From: Narthecium ossifragum
Lineage: Eukaryota > Streptophyta > Magnoliopsida > Dioscoreales > Nartheciaceae
Assembly: GCA_963920575.1 (NCBI GenBank)
Contig: OY986968.1
Span: 23,194,129-23,258,128, forward strand
Direction: 5' to 3'
DNA: 64,000 nt
The position numbers and the translations under genes were made by a program. A model generated the notes under the pieces. The model had not been told where the DNA came from and did not search any database. It saw nothing but the letters and a program-made list of their open reading frames with translations. How positions within the stretch are numbered: the stretch's first letter is position 1; each line of letters begins with the position of its first letter. Shown here piece by piece: positions 1 through 12,173 of this stretch.

Positions 1-885
1 GTCCCTCTGACCTGGCTCGACCGCGTGGGTCGAGGGCCGTTTTCCTATTGGTTTGATTCCGCGTCGGGTACGATCGGGCGATCGTATGGCGGTTTTGACC
101 CCAGGGGCATTTTGATAAATATGCTCTCAAATGGTCAGTTTCACACCCGCGTTTCACACACTGCCTTGGATTGATGTGTGTGTTTGATTAGAACCTTAAG
201 GATGTATCCAATCGAAAGATCGGAGCTCGATCGGGAAAGATCGAATTGGACGGTCGAGATTGGTCCTGATATCTATATATTGCCTGTCCCTTTCTCTCTC
301 TTTTCTTTTCTCTTCTCCTGTCACTTTCTCTTTCCCTCTCTCTCTCCTACGGCTGTGCTAGGGCTTCGGATTGCGGCGTTCGAGGAGCGGATCTTGGCAA
401 TCGGACTTGAGGGATACGTGGAGGAGCTGCCCTACTTGCTCAAGTAAGTGTTTCTACCCCGATCGTATGATTGGGTTCTCCTAGGATATGTTTTTTATGA
501 TTTCGATGTAGAAATACTTGATCGAATGTTGTGTAGCTTGTTGCATATGTGTTGTGGCTTGCTCCGAGTATTCCTACCATGTGATTTTCGTATTTTATCG
601 GCTGAATCTCGTATTATCGCCGTTTTGTCGGTTTTCGGCCGTTTTGACCTCGATTGGAGATTTAACCATCAAAATCACGTTTTCTTCGTACCAATAGATT
701 CCTCATCATTTATTATGCATGCCTACAAAGTTTCATCGATTTCCAACAAGTTTCGATAGTTCAAATCCAAGAAATTGGATTTCCGGCACTGTTTTTAGGA
801 ACTGTGCAATAGGCCGGACGATCGACCGTTGGATCGACCGTCAAGCGTTGATACGCTTCTTCCTGGCCTCACGGTCGACCGTCGG
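1..885 (+). mobile_element. Tekay-like LTR (LTR-1), left segment
   Basis: This is the 5' part of a long LTR whose first few bases lie outside the window. It shares landmarks in the same order with the other family copies here: a GACCCC..GGCATTTT block, AGTTTCACACCC, CACACACTG, GTTTGATTAGAA, a pyrimidine-rich leader at about 285-350, and a splice-donor-like CAAGTAAGTG at 441-450. A TATA-like CTATATATTG lies near 272. Near 810-885 it carries GATCGACCGT/GGTCGACC palindromes. It is cut at 885 by a reverse-oriented LTR and resumes at 3304 and again after 17383. No coding capacity is seen; small open frames here are chance. Confidence 0.75.
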
Positions 886-3303
886 TGTCGCGCCCCGACC
901 CACGTAGGCCCAACCGAGCCGAGCGACGCTAACCGGAACCTAACCTACTGCGGAAATTTTAGCGAGGTTTCCCTCTAATCGTAGTGGTTACCCTAGCAAG
1001 TCATAACCATCCTGTATTATACAATCATTCAGAACATCAAAGACTAAAACTGGATATAAATACATATCCTCAAAACAGGGAAATTATACATTTATCACTC
1101 CCGTAGGAGACTATCTATAACAAAAGGGGTAAAACTGGAAGATCGCCACCTCTCAAGCACCGCCAGATACCGCCACGTCACCAAACACCGGCCCGATAGG
1201 GGCGATCGAAGAAGAGCTAGCGCAAGCACCTGCAAAACGCAGCCCGGGTAGGAGTGAGCACTAAGCTCAGCAAGGACACTACACTACGACACTCACAAGG
1301 GAGGGAACACAACAGTGTCGCCCTTAAGCAGAGGTTGGGTGTACACAGAGGTCCCATAACCCCACCGCGTGTCCCTGAAAGGAGACTCTAGCCATGTTTT
1401 CCAGTCGGACTGGTCACATACTGGACCGCTATCAGCGAGGCAGACCAACACTGCCATCTCACTAGCAACTCTGCTAGGCGGGCAACCAACACCGCTGAGT
1501 AGGCACTACCTCTACCCATGAGACAATGAACCGGACACCGACTACACCTCAACACTCAGCTCGAGGCCGACACGACCTCTATAATCATCAAGCAACATGA
1601 ATTCAGGTCATCTAACCCTATCATCAATATTCGACTGAATACTACAAATCGAGTCCTGGACCAAGCTACCCGCAACGGTCCTAGAGATAGATCCGGACTA
1701 CCCGAAAGCCCCGAATCGGCGGTCAACCCACCGCCAACGCCCTACACAGATGCAACTAATGTGCAACACAATGCATGCTATGAACATGCCCAGGATAATA
1801 CAGATAAGCATGCAACAGTATGTGATGACATAAATAACAAGGTCTGGGCACGGCACCCTGCCGGCCCGGGGTGGTGAGCAGGTAAATAAGGTCTAAGGAG
1901 CTGCTGCAGTGGTACCACTACCAACTGCCAGCAGTCCACCACAACACCTGCACCGGGAAGCAGCCCCGCAAACAACAGTTTACAGATATAACAGATAAAG
2001 CTCTCGGCGCACGCCGGCATGCAAGGCTAAGGAAAGCTGTAGGGCTACCCGCCCGCTTATTCTAAACATCCCGGGAGTCATCACTCCCCCGGTTCACCAC
2101 TGCCCTATTATAGGGCTAACATGCTTAAACATATGTACAAGGTATTAAGACAGTAAAGAAAACCGTCATACAAAGCCCCGCTGTAAAACAAGATACATTT
2201 TCTCTCTCTGCCATAGTCGGATCGATCCCTTCCCAAGGGAAGGATCGATCCCTCTAATGGCAGGGAGCAAACTCTCCCTATCGCGCCGAGTCCGATCGAT
2301 CCGTCCTCCCAGGACGGTCGATTCGACTCGCGATAGGGAACGTCCTATGCTATCCAAGGCACCGGGATCGATCGCCCTCACCCGGGGCTGATCGATCTTG
2401 CTCGGGTTCAGCATGCCCAACAAGGAGGGATCGATCCATCTCACAGACGGATCGATCGGTTGGATTCTCCGATAAGCCGACGGCGAGAAATACCGTCGAA
2501 AAACTCCATCAAATCCCACCAAAACCTGGGATCTAGTAGTACGAAGCATCACGAATCCAAAACCGGCGGAAATACTACAATCTAACATGTATACAATAAG
2601 TTCTAAGTATAAGAACATCGACAGCCAGAAAAAACTTCCAAAAACCCGGATGAAAGTAGATAGGAATCCCTACCGGAGCAAGAGCAGCTTCGATCCCAGC
2701 TGCTAGGCTTTGGATTGTCCAAGAACTCTTCGAAATCCAGGAATTCTCAGCCCAAGAATCCGATTTTCCAAAGAGATTCAAGGAAGAAGGTTTCGTTTGT
2801 TTTATAGGCAAACGAACCGACGTAGCAGGATCGATCCGTCCAAGGAGACCGATCGATCCAACCAAGAGAGCGATCGATCCAGCCAAGGGAAAGATCGATC
2901 CAACCAAGAGACCAATCGATCCAGCCCAAGAGACCGATCGATCCAGCCAAGAGAATGATCGATCCAGCCAACGACCTATCGATCCTTCTCTGAGTCCAAT
3001 CGATCCGTCTCACAGAGACCGATCGATCCTTCTCAACGATCCACGTTCCTGTCAAAGACCGATCGATCCTTCTAGCAAGGAAGGATCGATCCGTCTTTCG
3101 CAGGAAGCTGGACTTGGGCTAAAATTTAAGCCCAAGCCCGGATCTTTCGATCCCGGGTCCCACTAACCATTCTAACCAAACATTACCACAAACATGGTCA
3201 GTGTGTGTACACGCGGGTGTGAAACTAGCCGACAAGGTGCAATTTATCAAATTGCCCTTGCGGCCAACGACGAGCCACAGGAGTAGAGGGACGGGTCCTC
3301 ACA
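886..3303 (-). mobile_element. Solo LTR of Tekay-like family, reverse orientation
   Basis: Read on the minus strand, the segment begins TGTGAGGACCCGTCCC at 3303 and ends GGGTCGGGGCGCGACA at 886, the same termini as the other LTRs of this family. No primer-binding site or internal region adjoins it, so it is a solo LTR left by recombination. The flanking 5-mers are GTCGG (881-885) and ACCGG (3304-3308), an imperfect target duplication. It interrupts LTR-1, whose sequence continues on both sides. On the minus strand it also has a donor-like GTAGGG (2673-2668) and an acceptor-like GCAG (ending at 1230). It carries two dense GATCGATC clusters, at about 2218-2460 and 2828-3090. Confidence 0.8.
2828..3090. 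repeat. Phased GATCGATC palindrome array inside the solo LTR
   Basis: About a dozen copies of (G)ATCGATCC, joined by short AACCAAGAGA-like or AGCCAAGAGA-like linkers, recur at mostly 21-22 bp spacing. Because 21 bp is a multiple of three, the minus strand reads as a degenerate heptapeptide repeat around WIDRSLG. I take that frame as a by-product, not a protein, because it has no stable start and lies in an LTR. A looser cluster of the same palindrome occurs at about 2218-2460. Confidence 0.75.
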
Positions 3304-3452
3304 ACCGGATCGACCGTCAGGCTCTGTCTCGTTTTTGGTCTCCCAGGGTCGATGCTTGGATCGACCGCGGGTCCTTCCCTCTTTCCACTTCACCTCACGG
3401 TCGATCGTCGGATCGACCGTCGGGCTCTGTCTCCTTTTTGGCTTCCCAAGGT
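3304..3452 (+). mobile_element. LTR-1, middle segment
   Basis: This short piece resumes LTR-1 after the reverse solo LTR and ends at the hAT insertion. It holds GGATCGACCGT and GGTCGATCGTC palindromes in the same style as 810-885 and 17400-17500. The last 8 bases, CCCAAGGT (3445-3452), are the left copy of the hAT target-site duplication. Confidence 0.7.
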
Positions 3453-3769
3453 TAGTGATGGCAACGGGGCGGATTGGGGCGGATATTGGAATATCCGTCC
3501 CCGTCCCCGCACTCCTCCGCTCATACCCGCACTGCCCCGTCCCCGTGCGGATAATAGGGATCGCGGACCATAACCGTCCCCGCGGGTACGCGGATATTAC
3601 CCGCAACCCACGGTTATCCGCAAAACCTAAAAAAACAACCTATTTAATCAACATTCAGCCTCTAAAATTTAAATCTAAATCTACCAAATCATCATCAACA
3701 TTTAATCTCTAAAATCCAGATCCACTAAACAGTCATCAACATTTAGTCTCTATTAGAGTATTATTACAA

Positions 3770-4115
3770 AAACTTCTTAAATTACAAATGTACCCCTACA
3801 TTCTTTCATATTACATATATACCCTTACAAACATAAAAAAATCCAAACCATACCCCTCCGTCCTCACACCGTTAAAAACGCCCTATAAAATGACCATTTT
3901 GCTCTTATCATACCCTTGTGAGTTGAATCCTAATAAACATGAATAAAGGGCAAAATGGTCATTTTATAAGGCATTTTTAATGGTGTGAGGACGGAGGGGT
4001 ATGGTTTGGATGTTTTTGATGTTTGTAAGGGTATATATATGTAATATGAAAGAATGTAGGGGTATATATGTTATTTAGTAAGTTTTTAGGGATACATATG
4101 TAAATAACCCTTACA
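3770..4115. mobile_element. Fold-back MITE in the hAT 3' region
   Basis: Two arms of roughly 140 bp are near-perfect reverse complements. The left arm runs from about 3770 to 3912 and includes CCCTCCGTCCTCACACC. The right arm runs from about 3947 to 4095 and includes GGTGTGAGGACGGAGGGG. They surround a spacer of about 35 bp. The transcript would form one long hairpin. The outer end of the left arm looks eroded compared with the right, and I could not define a target duplication. There is no coding capacity. Confidence 0.7.
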
Positions 4116-4451
4116 AAAATAGACTCTAAAATCCACCAAACCAACATTCAAAAACCAATATTCAGAATTTAAAATATTCAGAAAAACAACATTAAAGTTT
4201 CTAGTTTCAACAACACTTCAAAATAGAACCAACAGTCTCTAAAAAGCTACAAGCAGCACTGCAGCAACTTCCAGTTTCAGTAAGCAACTCCAACGAGCAG
4301 CTTCCACTTCCAGCAAGCAAGAAAGAAATTCCAAAAGAAAAATTCCACCACTGCGGCATCAAAAGGAAAACAGTAAGATCATGATAAAATAGAAAATGGA
4401 AACATGTAAGAAATGAAATGGGAAATATATACTAGAAAATCTAAGATCCAA
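4116..4451. other. hAT 3' non-coding region, no gene seen
   Basis: This AT-rich, CA-repeat-poor sequence lies between the fold-back MITE and the end of the transposase frame. Short imperfect direct repeats such as AACATTCA and CAGCAACTTCCA are present. Where a full hAT would encode its dimerisation domain, no such coding is visible on either strand. Confidence 0.5.
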
Positions 4452-6095
4452 TCATGCATGATACGCTCTATACTGGTCATTTGCACAGTCAATGCATGCA
4501 TGATACGAACCGATCAGCATTGAAGTAGAATTTCCGTACTCCTTAATCAACTTATAACAAAGAGCTCGAATTTTCTCAACCTCATCCCAAGCATTCTCAC
4601 CAAACAATCTCCCAAAGTAGAATTCCAATACCAATAACTTGTACCTCGGATCCAACACGGCAGCCACCCCCGCCACTCCATGTATAACGGCCCAATACTT
4701 ATCAAACTTCTCCACCATTTTTTGAGCCATAGCTCTAATCACACCACTCTCACAATACAACCAATCTCTCAATGCAGTTATTATCTCACATATGTTTGTA
4801 AAACAAAGATTAGCAGTGGGATATTTAGTTCCAGAAAACAATTCAGTCACATTGTAAAAAAATTTTAACTTCTCACAAACCTCTTTAGCAAACCCCCACT
4901 CTTCTTTTGTAGGCAATGATTGGTACTGGTTCTCTCGAATGCTTAAGCGTTCAAACACCTCCTTATACACCAAGGCTGTTTCAAGCATCAAGTATGTTGA
5001 ATTCCACCTAGTTGCACAATCAAGTCCTAATTTCTTAGTACTAGGTACTTTCAATTGTTTGGCTATTTCTAAAAAAATTTCCTCCCTTTTCGGTGTTGCC
5101 GTAAAATAAGCCACACTATCTCTAACTTTCTCAATGCCCACCTTGATCACCTCTAACCCATCTTTGACAATCAAATTAATAATGTGCGCACAGCATCGCA
5201 TATGAAACAAATCCCCACCTAACAAAAGTGAGGCACCATCAAGCTTGTCAAACAAAAGTCCAACCATGGCATCATTGGTAGTGCAATTATCAACAGTCAA
5301 ACAAGAAATTTTTTTATCAAGGTTCCAATCCATCAAACACTCAAACAATTGATCACATAAAACTTCTTTTGTGTGTGGGCATGGAACATATATAAACCTA
5401 ACAGAAAAAATTGAATATCAGATTAAGAAAAGGAAAAGAATGCACATTTACAAAAATTAGACATTTTAATAAAGAGAAAAGACTGAGATACCTCAAAATG
5501 CGGCTTTGCAAAGTCCAATTATCATCAACAAAGTGGGTCGTGACAGCCATGAACCCTTTCTTTTGGTTGCTCGAAGTCCACATATCAGTTGTGAATGCCA
5601 ATCTACTTGAATTGCTTTCCACCAAACTCATAGTTTTCACCTTCTCATAGTCATAAATTTTCAAAATCTCGCTCTTAATGGTGTTTCTACAAGGCACCTT
5701 AAATAAAGGTTGAAGTGTGGTTAAAAGCCTTCTAAGTCCAACATGCTCCACAATGGATAGAGAATATTCATGCATAATAATGGCACTTGCAAGTAATCTC
5801 TTTGTTGTAGCCTAATCAAAGGTACACATGGTCAGTTCTAGATTTTCTTTATTGAAATTATTGGTTAAAACTGTTTGCCTCGTGCTTCCTTTTATTTGCT
5901 TGTGTTTACTCTTATAGTGCTCTCCCAAATGAGTGGTTCCGTTTCTTGTCACACCTCCAAGTTTTGCCTTACAATACCTGCAGACAGCCTTCCAATTTCC
6001 TTCGATTTTGACCTTATCAAAGTGTTCCCAAACCCAGCTGGTTAATCTCGATTTTGACCCTTCATCATCACCGGTAGTTTGGTTGGAAGAGTTCT
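4452..6095 (-). pseudogene. hAT transposase, main part (broken)
   Basis: This is a RICESLEEPER/Ac-like transposase, which would cut and paste hAT DNA in the nucleus. In coding order on the minus strand it shows a BED zinc finger (SWVWEHF, CRYCKAKLGG, then HLGEHYKSKHK, about 6040-5880) and a helical region with IIMHEYSLSIVEHVG. The RNase-H-like catalytic core follows (AFTTDMWTSS, then TVDNCTTNDAM and HMRCCAHIINLIVKDGL). The core ends with LGLDCATRWNSTYLML and the DPRYKLL region. A GT-AG intron fits about 5491-5399. An in-frame TAG at about 5815 replaces what is probably a Gln codon. The frame ends at 4452 without the hATC dimerisation domain. The 5' end is displaced to 15897-16001 by the LTR insertion. 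The family call is secure; activity is very unlikely. Confidence 0.88.
6091..6095. repeat. 5-bp target-site duplication (left), GTTCT
   Basis: GTTCT directly precedes the TGTGAG start of the LTR retrotransposon and recurs directly after its end at 15897-15901. Joining the sequence across these two copies restores the hAT transposase reading frame. Confidence 0.9.
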
Positions 6096-8809
6096 TGTGA
6101 GCACCCGTACCTCCAACCCGGTCCGATCGCGTTAGGTCGAGGGTCTGGGTTTGTGGTTTGGCTCGGTTGGCCCTGGGATGCGATCGGTTGATCGCATCGA
6201 TGTTTTTGACCCCAGTGGCATTTTGGTAAATATGCTCCCTGGTGGTCAGTTTCACACCCACGTTGCACACACTGACCTTGTTTGTGTTAGTGTTTGCTTA
6301 GAATGGTTAGGTGGACCCGGGATCGGAAGATCCAAGCTTGGGCTTGCGTTTTAGCGCAAGTTTTGCCTTCTTGGCAAAGGGGATCGATCTCCTTGAGAAG
6401 AAGATCGATCTTTCTGTTAAGAAGATCGATACTCTTTGATAAAAGGATCGATCCTCATATTCCAGCAAGTTAGAGCGGTTGGGCAGTTGTTGGACTCGCG
6501 GAGGGCAGGTGATCTCCTTCGTCCTCCTTTGTCAGGAGAGGTCTTCTCCTTCACCCTCTCCCCCACCTTCCCTAGCCTTCCCCTTCTCTTCTTCCTTCTC
6601 TTCTTCTTTCTTCTCCCTGGCTGCTTCTTCTTCCCGCAAGCAGAGCTTGCTCTGTTTCTCTTTTCGGGCAGCCAGCTTTCTTCTCTCCATTCTCCCTCCT
6701 CCGACCACCATTTTGGGAGCTTGAAAGATTGTTGGATTCGTAGCAACGAGAGGAAGACTGCTGGTGTGGTTTGGAACCTTGTTGGTGATCAACTCGCGGG
6801 GAATCAACCGAGGAATGCGCAGTCCGGTAGGTGTTCTACCTACATGCGTTAATTAATGGGTTTAGATAAATCTAGTCGTTAGATCTTGATGAAATTATGT
6901 TTTTGAATGCATGTTGCTTAATTTAGTCTCTGATTTAAGTTTCATGAACTTTGGTTAAGATTTCAGTAGGATTTATGCAAGATAAATCTCGGATTTCCGG
7001 TTTTCTGCTGTTCTTGAAGAACAGCCAGCTTGCGGCGAGTTTTTCGGCTTGTACATGCATGATCTTGGATTTTTATGAGAGATAAGAGTTGTAGATCTAT
7101 GAGTCTACTTTCAAACCCAATTGATTTCATATTTTTTCGATTTTTCTACGAGTTTTGGTGATTTTTATACGAAACTGTGTCGGAGCAGATTTGCTGATGA
7201 ATAGTGCCACGGATGATCCGTGGATCAACCGTCGCGGTCTCCACGGTCGACCGTGAGGTCTCCAAGGTCGACCGTGAGCCCCGAAAATAGCGAAATAACA
7301 TCTCACGGTCGATCCGTTGATCGACCGTCAACCTTAGATTTTGCACGGTCGATCCGTTGATCGACCGCTAGCCTTGAATAGAGTTTTTAACGGATTTTTG
7401 ATGTTTTATCATGTTTGATTCTTGGGATTCATGTGATTGGTATTCCTAGAGATTTCGATGGCTAGCATGTTCTAATTGGTTGTTTTTAGATGATTAATTG
7501 TTTGATTTCTCGGCATGTCTAATTAGATATAAATCATCCTTGTTTAATGAGTAATTAATCACATGCCATGCTTATTTATATGTATATTTAGCTTGTGGTT
7601 GAACCAAGGGGGTTGTGCTCCTTGGGATGTTTAGCTAATTAAATGGCAGAGGGTGTGCTTTATATGTGGTTGATTATTATCTGTGTGGCCGGGGTTGTGC
7701 CCCCGTTGTAGAAATTGCTTGCTAACGGTCCGTGGGCGCCGTTATAATATTGTATAATTGTAGTTTAAACCTTTATCTGCTTTATGCATGTTTACCCTCC
7801 GGCAAGCTTGACGCTTCGCCTAGCCCGTGTATGTTGTCTTGGCATATTGTTGCATGCTGCTATTCCTATATCTCTGTGCTTGAGCATTGCATGCATCTGT
7901 TTGCAGTAGAAGCATCAGGCTACGTGGTAGACGATGGTTTCGATCGTTAATCCGGGGTTCTCGGGTAGCCCGGATCTAGCCCTAGGGCCGGGGCTGGGTA
8001 GTCAGGATTAGGGTGTGATTGTCGATCTGAATCTCTGATGATTGAGGATTGCGATAGTCGGCTTGAATCTTTGTTTGAGGTTTAGAGGTCGTGTTGTCTT
8101 CCAAGGCCAAGTGCTAAGGATGCAACCGAGGAGTTCCCGACGTGGTCCCCAGGCAGTGGTATCCCTGCTGGGTAAGGGTTAGAGCCTGCATGTTACTGTT
8201 TCCGTGGTCCTCCTGGTAACATGTTCAGGAGAGAGGTTTCATGACAGGAACCCTTGGGACATCGGTGGGTTATGGGACCCGTGGCATCCTTTAGACTTAG
8301 GCTGGATGACAACACTGTTGTTGTTTCCCTTCCTTTGTGAGTGACGTAGAGTAGAACCCTACTGAGCAAGCTTTGTTGCTCACTCCTACCTGGGCTGCAT
8401 CGGCGATGCAGGTCGATGCAGTCCCTTCTCTTTCAGGTTGTTGCGGTGTTGGAGGCGGTACTCCCCTTGGTGGTGCGTGAGATCGAGGATATCATCAGTT
8501 TGTTCTATTCATTTGATGTACAGCTTTAAATGTATAAATTGTAATTTGAAGGAGATATATATTTGTATTTCAATTTGATGTAAATTTGATCAGAGATTGT
8601 TGTACTAGATGACTTGAATCATTATTATATCTTTTTAAAGTTAAATTGTATTATGATTTGATGATAGGATAGTTTAAATTAATTGTGAATATTGTAATCA
8701 TGCACCAGGTTTAAATTGATGTTTAAAAGGGGAGGCTTTCGCCGTTTGATTTAGAGTTTAGGACCCTCACGTCCCGGCCTGGATGGGTTTTCTGGGTCGG
8801 GGCGTGACA
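6096..8809 (+). repeat. 5' LTR of the Tekay-like element
   Basis: The LTR opens TGTGAGCACCCG and ends GGGTCGGGGCGTGACA. Near 6380-6450 there are four GATCGAT-type palindromes, and near 7205-7370 a cluster of CGGTCGACCG/GATCGACCG words. A pyrimidine-rich leader (about 6535-6710) is followed by a donor-like GTAGGTG at 6827. A CTCACTCCTACCTGGGCTG block precedes an acceptor-like CTTCTCTTTCAG near 8443. The same order appears in the other family copies. No protein is encoded. Confidence 0.88.
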
Positions 8810-8830
8810 ACTTGGAATCAGAGCAGGCTG
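8810..8830 (+). promoter_or_regulatory. Degenerate tRNA-Met primer-binding site
   Basis: Directly after the 5' LTR comes ACTTGGAATCAGAGCAGG. It differs by one base from TGGTATCAGAGC, the usual complement of initiator tRNA-Met in plant LTR elements. This fixes the LTR/internal boundary. Confidence 0.7.
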
Positions 8831-10600
8831 TAGGTCCCAGGGATAGGATTAGGCTTGCGGTTAAGGTTTTGAGTGTGGAATGGGATAGTTCTAGGTCTAG
8901 AACATCCTTGCATGGCTGTTTGCGATTGTGTGTGATGTGTTTATTTATCTTGATTGCTGTTGTGTTTTGGTTTTCGGCAGGGTCGTGACGCCTCATGGGG
9001 AGGTGTGCACGCACGCCGGTGTCGTCTGTCCCCTCGCCTGACAGTGTCCCCTCCCGTGCTGGAGATGAGCGAGTAGGGAATAGGACGTGTGTCGCCTTTA
9101 TACTCTTGGAATCCTGAGAGGTGGACCCGTTGTGGTCCAGGGGCGATGTTGGAGATCCTTCGACAGTAGAGGACTGATTGAAGGAGGTGTCCCGGATCCT
9201 AGATGTTTTGGACATCCTGGAGTATTGCTTGCTTGGGAAGCCTTTGTTTTCTTGCCTTCCTAGGAAGCGATGTGTAGTGGCGCTTGTCGGGGCCACTAGG
9301 GACACTGTTGGTTGTGTGTTGGGAACAGTTCGCGTACTGTTCTCTGGCATCTACCCTTGGAGGGTGGTGCAGTTGGGAGTACCTTCCTCTGTTCTTGGTA
9401 CTCGCACCGCGTGGCAGCACGCGGTTTGGTTGGATCACCTGGCTCGGTATGCTGGAGCGACAGCGGGGGACGCCCTAGACTGTACTCCGGATACTGAGAC
9501 AGATGACTTGAGGGTTGACACCGTACTGTTGGTTGGTGGTCGTGGTGAGTTTCGGGGTTGTCGTTTCTGCTTCTGAGGAACGACATGGTAGCCGTTGGCA
9601 GAGTTCAGTGGTTTCAGCATCAGCGACAACCGTGGCAGCAGCAGCGTCGTGCCGGTCCTTTGAGAGGTAGCCTGGACCGCCATACTGAGAGGTGCTCCAC
9701 CGGGTGCTCGAGTGCTAGCCGTTGTGGGTCTTTTCCGCCGACGGTGCTGGTTGCGAGGGACGCTGGGCGTTTATTGTGGAGCAGTCGGGCGTGACACACG
9801 GCGTGGGCCAAAGCGGTGGACTAGTGCCTCAGTTGGGGCAGGTACCTTGGGCAGACGCGGGAATTCAGATTCCCGATGGTAGCTTCGGCAGTAGCCAGTT
9901 TCAAAGCCGCCAGCTTCGACTTTCAGCTTTCAGCTTCAACCTTCAGCTTTCGGAGCTTCTCGCAGCTTGCGATTTCTTTGTGGCTCTGGGTTTTTCCCCT
10001 TGTGACTCGTCCCTGTGTAGCCGTGCCGGCTTGGGACTGGAGTCGGGTGTGGCTTTAGGAGTAGCCACTGATTGGGACAAGAGCTTGGGTTGGTTGCTCT
10101 TGTCGGGGCGTTCCCTAGAGGTTGGAGACCTCTAGGTGTCCGTCGCCCGCGTGTGGTACACGTTGGGGTTCGACGGCCTCCTCGGTTGCGTCGGTTGGCC
10201 ACGCACCGGGTTGTGCTTCTTTTGCCGTGAGAAGGTGTCGTGGGTACACCTGGCGGCGTTGTTTTGCTCTCGTTGAAGATCGTTGTTTGGCGATCCTTCT
10301 GCTCGTCGAGAGCTAGGGTTTGTTCACCGGCTTGTGGTGAACTTCCTCCCCGCTGTTTTCGAGGGTGCTCTAGAGAGCAGCTTTCCCTCGTGTTGTTGTT
10401 GTTGTTGTTTGTGCAGCTGTCCTTTCTGAGGAGCTTTCCGATTATCGCCTTCGCGGGACACCGAGTTCGAGGTTGAGGTTCCTTTGGGGGTCTTGAGCGT
10501 TGCGAGTTCGCACGTGGATGCTAGCAGCGTTCGGAGAGTCGAGGACTCAGTCGGCCGAGTCAGTAGCTCGGGACTTCGTTCGTCCAGGTGTATTGCCTCA
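8831..10600 (+). other. Internal region, unrecognisable gag/protease portion
   Basis: This is where gag and protease should lie. No frame longer than about 190 codons is open on either strand, and I found neither a zinc knuckle nor a protease DSG/DTG motif. The DNA is GC-rich (about 9000-10500) and shows no similarity by eye to other parts of the window. It may be decayed gag or unrelated filler. Confidence 0.45.
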
Positions 10601-10609
10601 GAGTGTGTT

Positions 10610-11085
10610 CCGGTTCTCAGAGCGGATGGTTCCCTCCACAGATGCATAGACTTCAGGAAGCTGGACAGTGTTGCAGCACAGAGTATACGCCCGCTGCAGT
10701 GTAATGATGATGGATTAGCAGTTGAGAGACTCGTCGACTCCTTCAGGGTTTGACCTTCGCATCGGCTACACCAGCTGAGGATTCGGGATTGCGACATCCC
10801 GGGGACAGCCTTCCGTAAGAGGTACGTACTGTGCGAGTTCACAGTGATGCCGTTCAGTCTGACGATCGCACCAGCAATTTCCACAGATGTGATGTGGAGA
10901 ATCTTCAGGCCGTATCCTGACCAGTTGCAGTGGCGTCGTCGACAGCATCATATCTACTGGCGCGTTGAGGAGGAGCACCAGCGATATTTGACGTTTGCAT
11001 CGCAGCTGCCGAGGGTGTATCGGCGTTATTTGGCTCCCAGCGCGAGGTGTTGGCCTTCAGAGGCAGGTTTCAGCGGCAGACATTT
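10610..11085 (+). pseudogene. Ty3-type reverse transcriptase remnant
   Basis: Conceptual translation gives DGSLHRCIDFRKLDSV, matching the canonical Ty3/gypsy DGS.R.CIDYR.LN motif. In another frame it gives IRDCDIPGTAFRKRYV and then VMPFSLTIAPA and FRPYPDQL, the equivalents of I...DIPKTAF.TRYG, VMPFGLTNAPA and F.PYLD. The YIDD catalytic box is not recoverable, and the later EEHQRYL (EEH..HL) and Tyr-rich thumb residues are out of frame. Order and spacing are right for a reverse transcriptase, but several frameshifts and substitutions make it non-functional. Confidence 0.75.
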
Positions 11086-11089
11086 CAGT

Positions 11090-12170
11090 TGATTCAGCTG
11101 GGCTCGACACAGATGTGTGACGGCAGAGGTCGAAGATGGTGTTCGAGATTCAGTAGGAGCATCTCCAAGATTGCGGGACCGTTGACCAGAGTGGCCAGGA
11201 GACCGGAGCTTTTGCCTTAAAGTCACTGCGTCAGTGCCTTTAAGGGTAATAGCCACCAGCAGTTGCTAGAGAGGCTAGAGCAGATTTGGCAGATTATCAG
11301 CTCGTCGGAGATGGACAGTCAGTTGGATCGGGTTTCGGGGATCAGATTCCAGATGACTTTCTCTTTGGTGGTTGTAGCATCCCAGCTCTCCCCGCCAGAG
11401 TAGTGTAGACCCAGGGTATATATATCCGGAGCTCGAGGAGATCCATGTTGCGGTTGGTACCGGGCACGTGAGAGCTGGACAGCATCAGCAGACCGCAGAT
11501 TGTGCTTCGTTAGCAGTGTTGCAGATCCGGCGGATCATAGCAGCCCCTTCCAGTATCAGAGTGGGAGCGGAAGCACACCGTGGCGGACGTCATCACCAGA
11601 TTGTAGGAGGCAGCTGAGAGGAGTATCTTCCTTTGTTGAAATTTGCCTTCTTCAGCAGCCATCAGTCCAGACGGATGCGATACCATTCGAGGCATAGTAC
11701 GGCAGTTCGGGCCGTTCTTTTGATTACTCAACAGAGGTTGTTGAGTCACCATCCCCCATTCCAGACGTCATCAGACAACCCTCAGAGAGATTAGCACAGA
11801 GCAGACGAGAGAGCTACTCAGGTCAGAGGCGATGATCTTTGGAGTTCTCAGTTCCTGGCAGAGTGTTTCTGAAGATTCCTTCGCACAGAGGATCAGTCGG
11901 AGTTGGCAGAGAGCAGAGGCCATATGAGGTGGAGGCTGAGGCAGCCCTACTCCGAGAGTCTGTACCAGGACCATGACGGCGTGGAGCGATGACGACATCG
12001 AGCCTTTAGAGATTCCTGACGGCATTAGCAGACAGTTGGTTGTGCTCCAGTGGTGGAGTAGCAGATCCAGAGTTGCACGAGGACATCCTACGTGAGGTTC
12101 ACTCCTCTCCTGTTGCTGTTCATCCAGGAGGCATGGAGGTGTATCATGAGTTTCGTCATCAGCTCGGTTG
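11090..12170 (+). other. Internal region, no recognisable domain
   Basis: RNase H and integrase should fall here in a complete Ty3 element. I could not identify the DDE triad or an HHCC zinc finger in any frame. CAGCAG- and CAGATC-rich words dominate. Confidence 0.4.
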
Positions 12171-12173
12171 ACA

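Noticed and set aside
2747..3055. Protein with heptapeptide WIDRSLG repeats
   Set aside because: The frame follows from the 21-bp DNA period inside an LTR, has no signal for a real start, and its borders fall in non-coding LTR sequence.
6417..6852. Open frames on both strands in the LTR leaders (for example 6436-6852 and their twins at 13535-13939)
   Set aside because: They are identical LTR sequence, pyrimidine-rich, and not conserved as protein between LTR copies.
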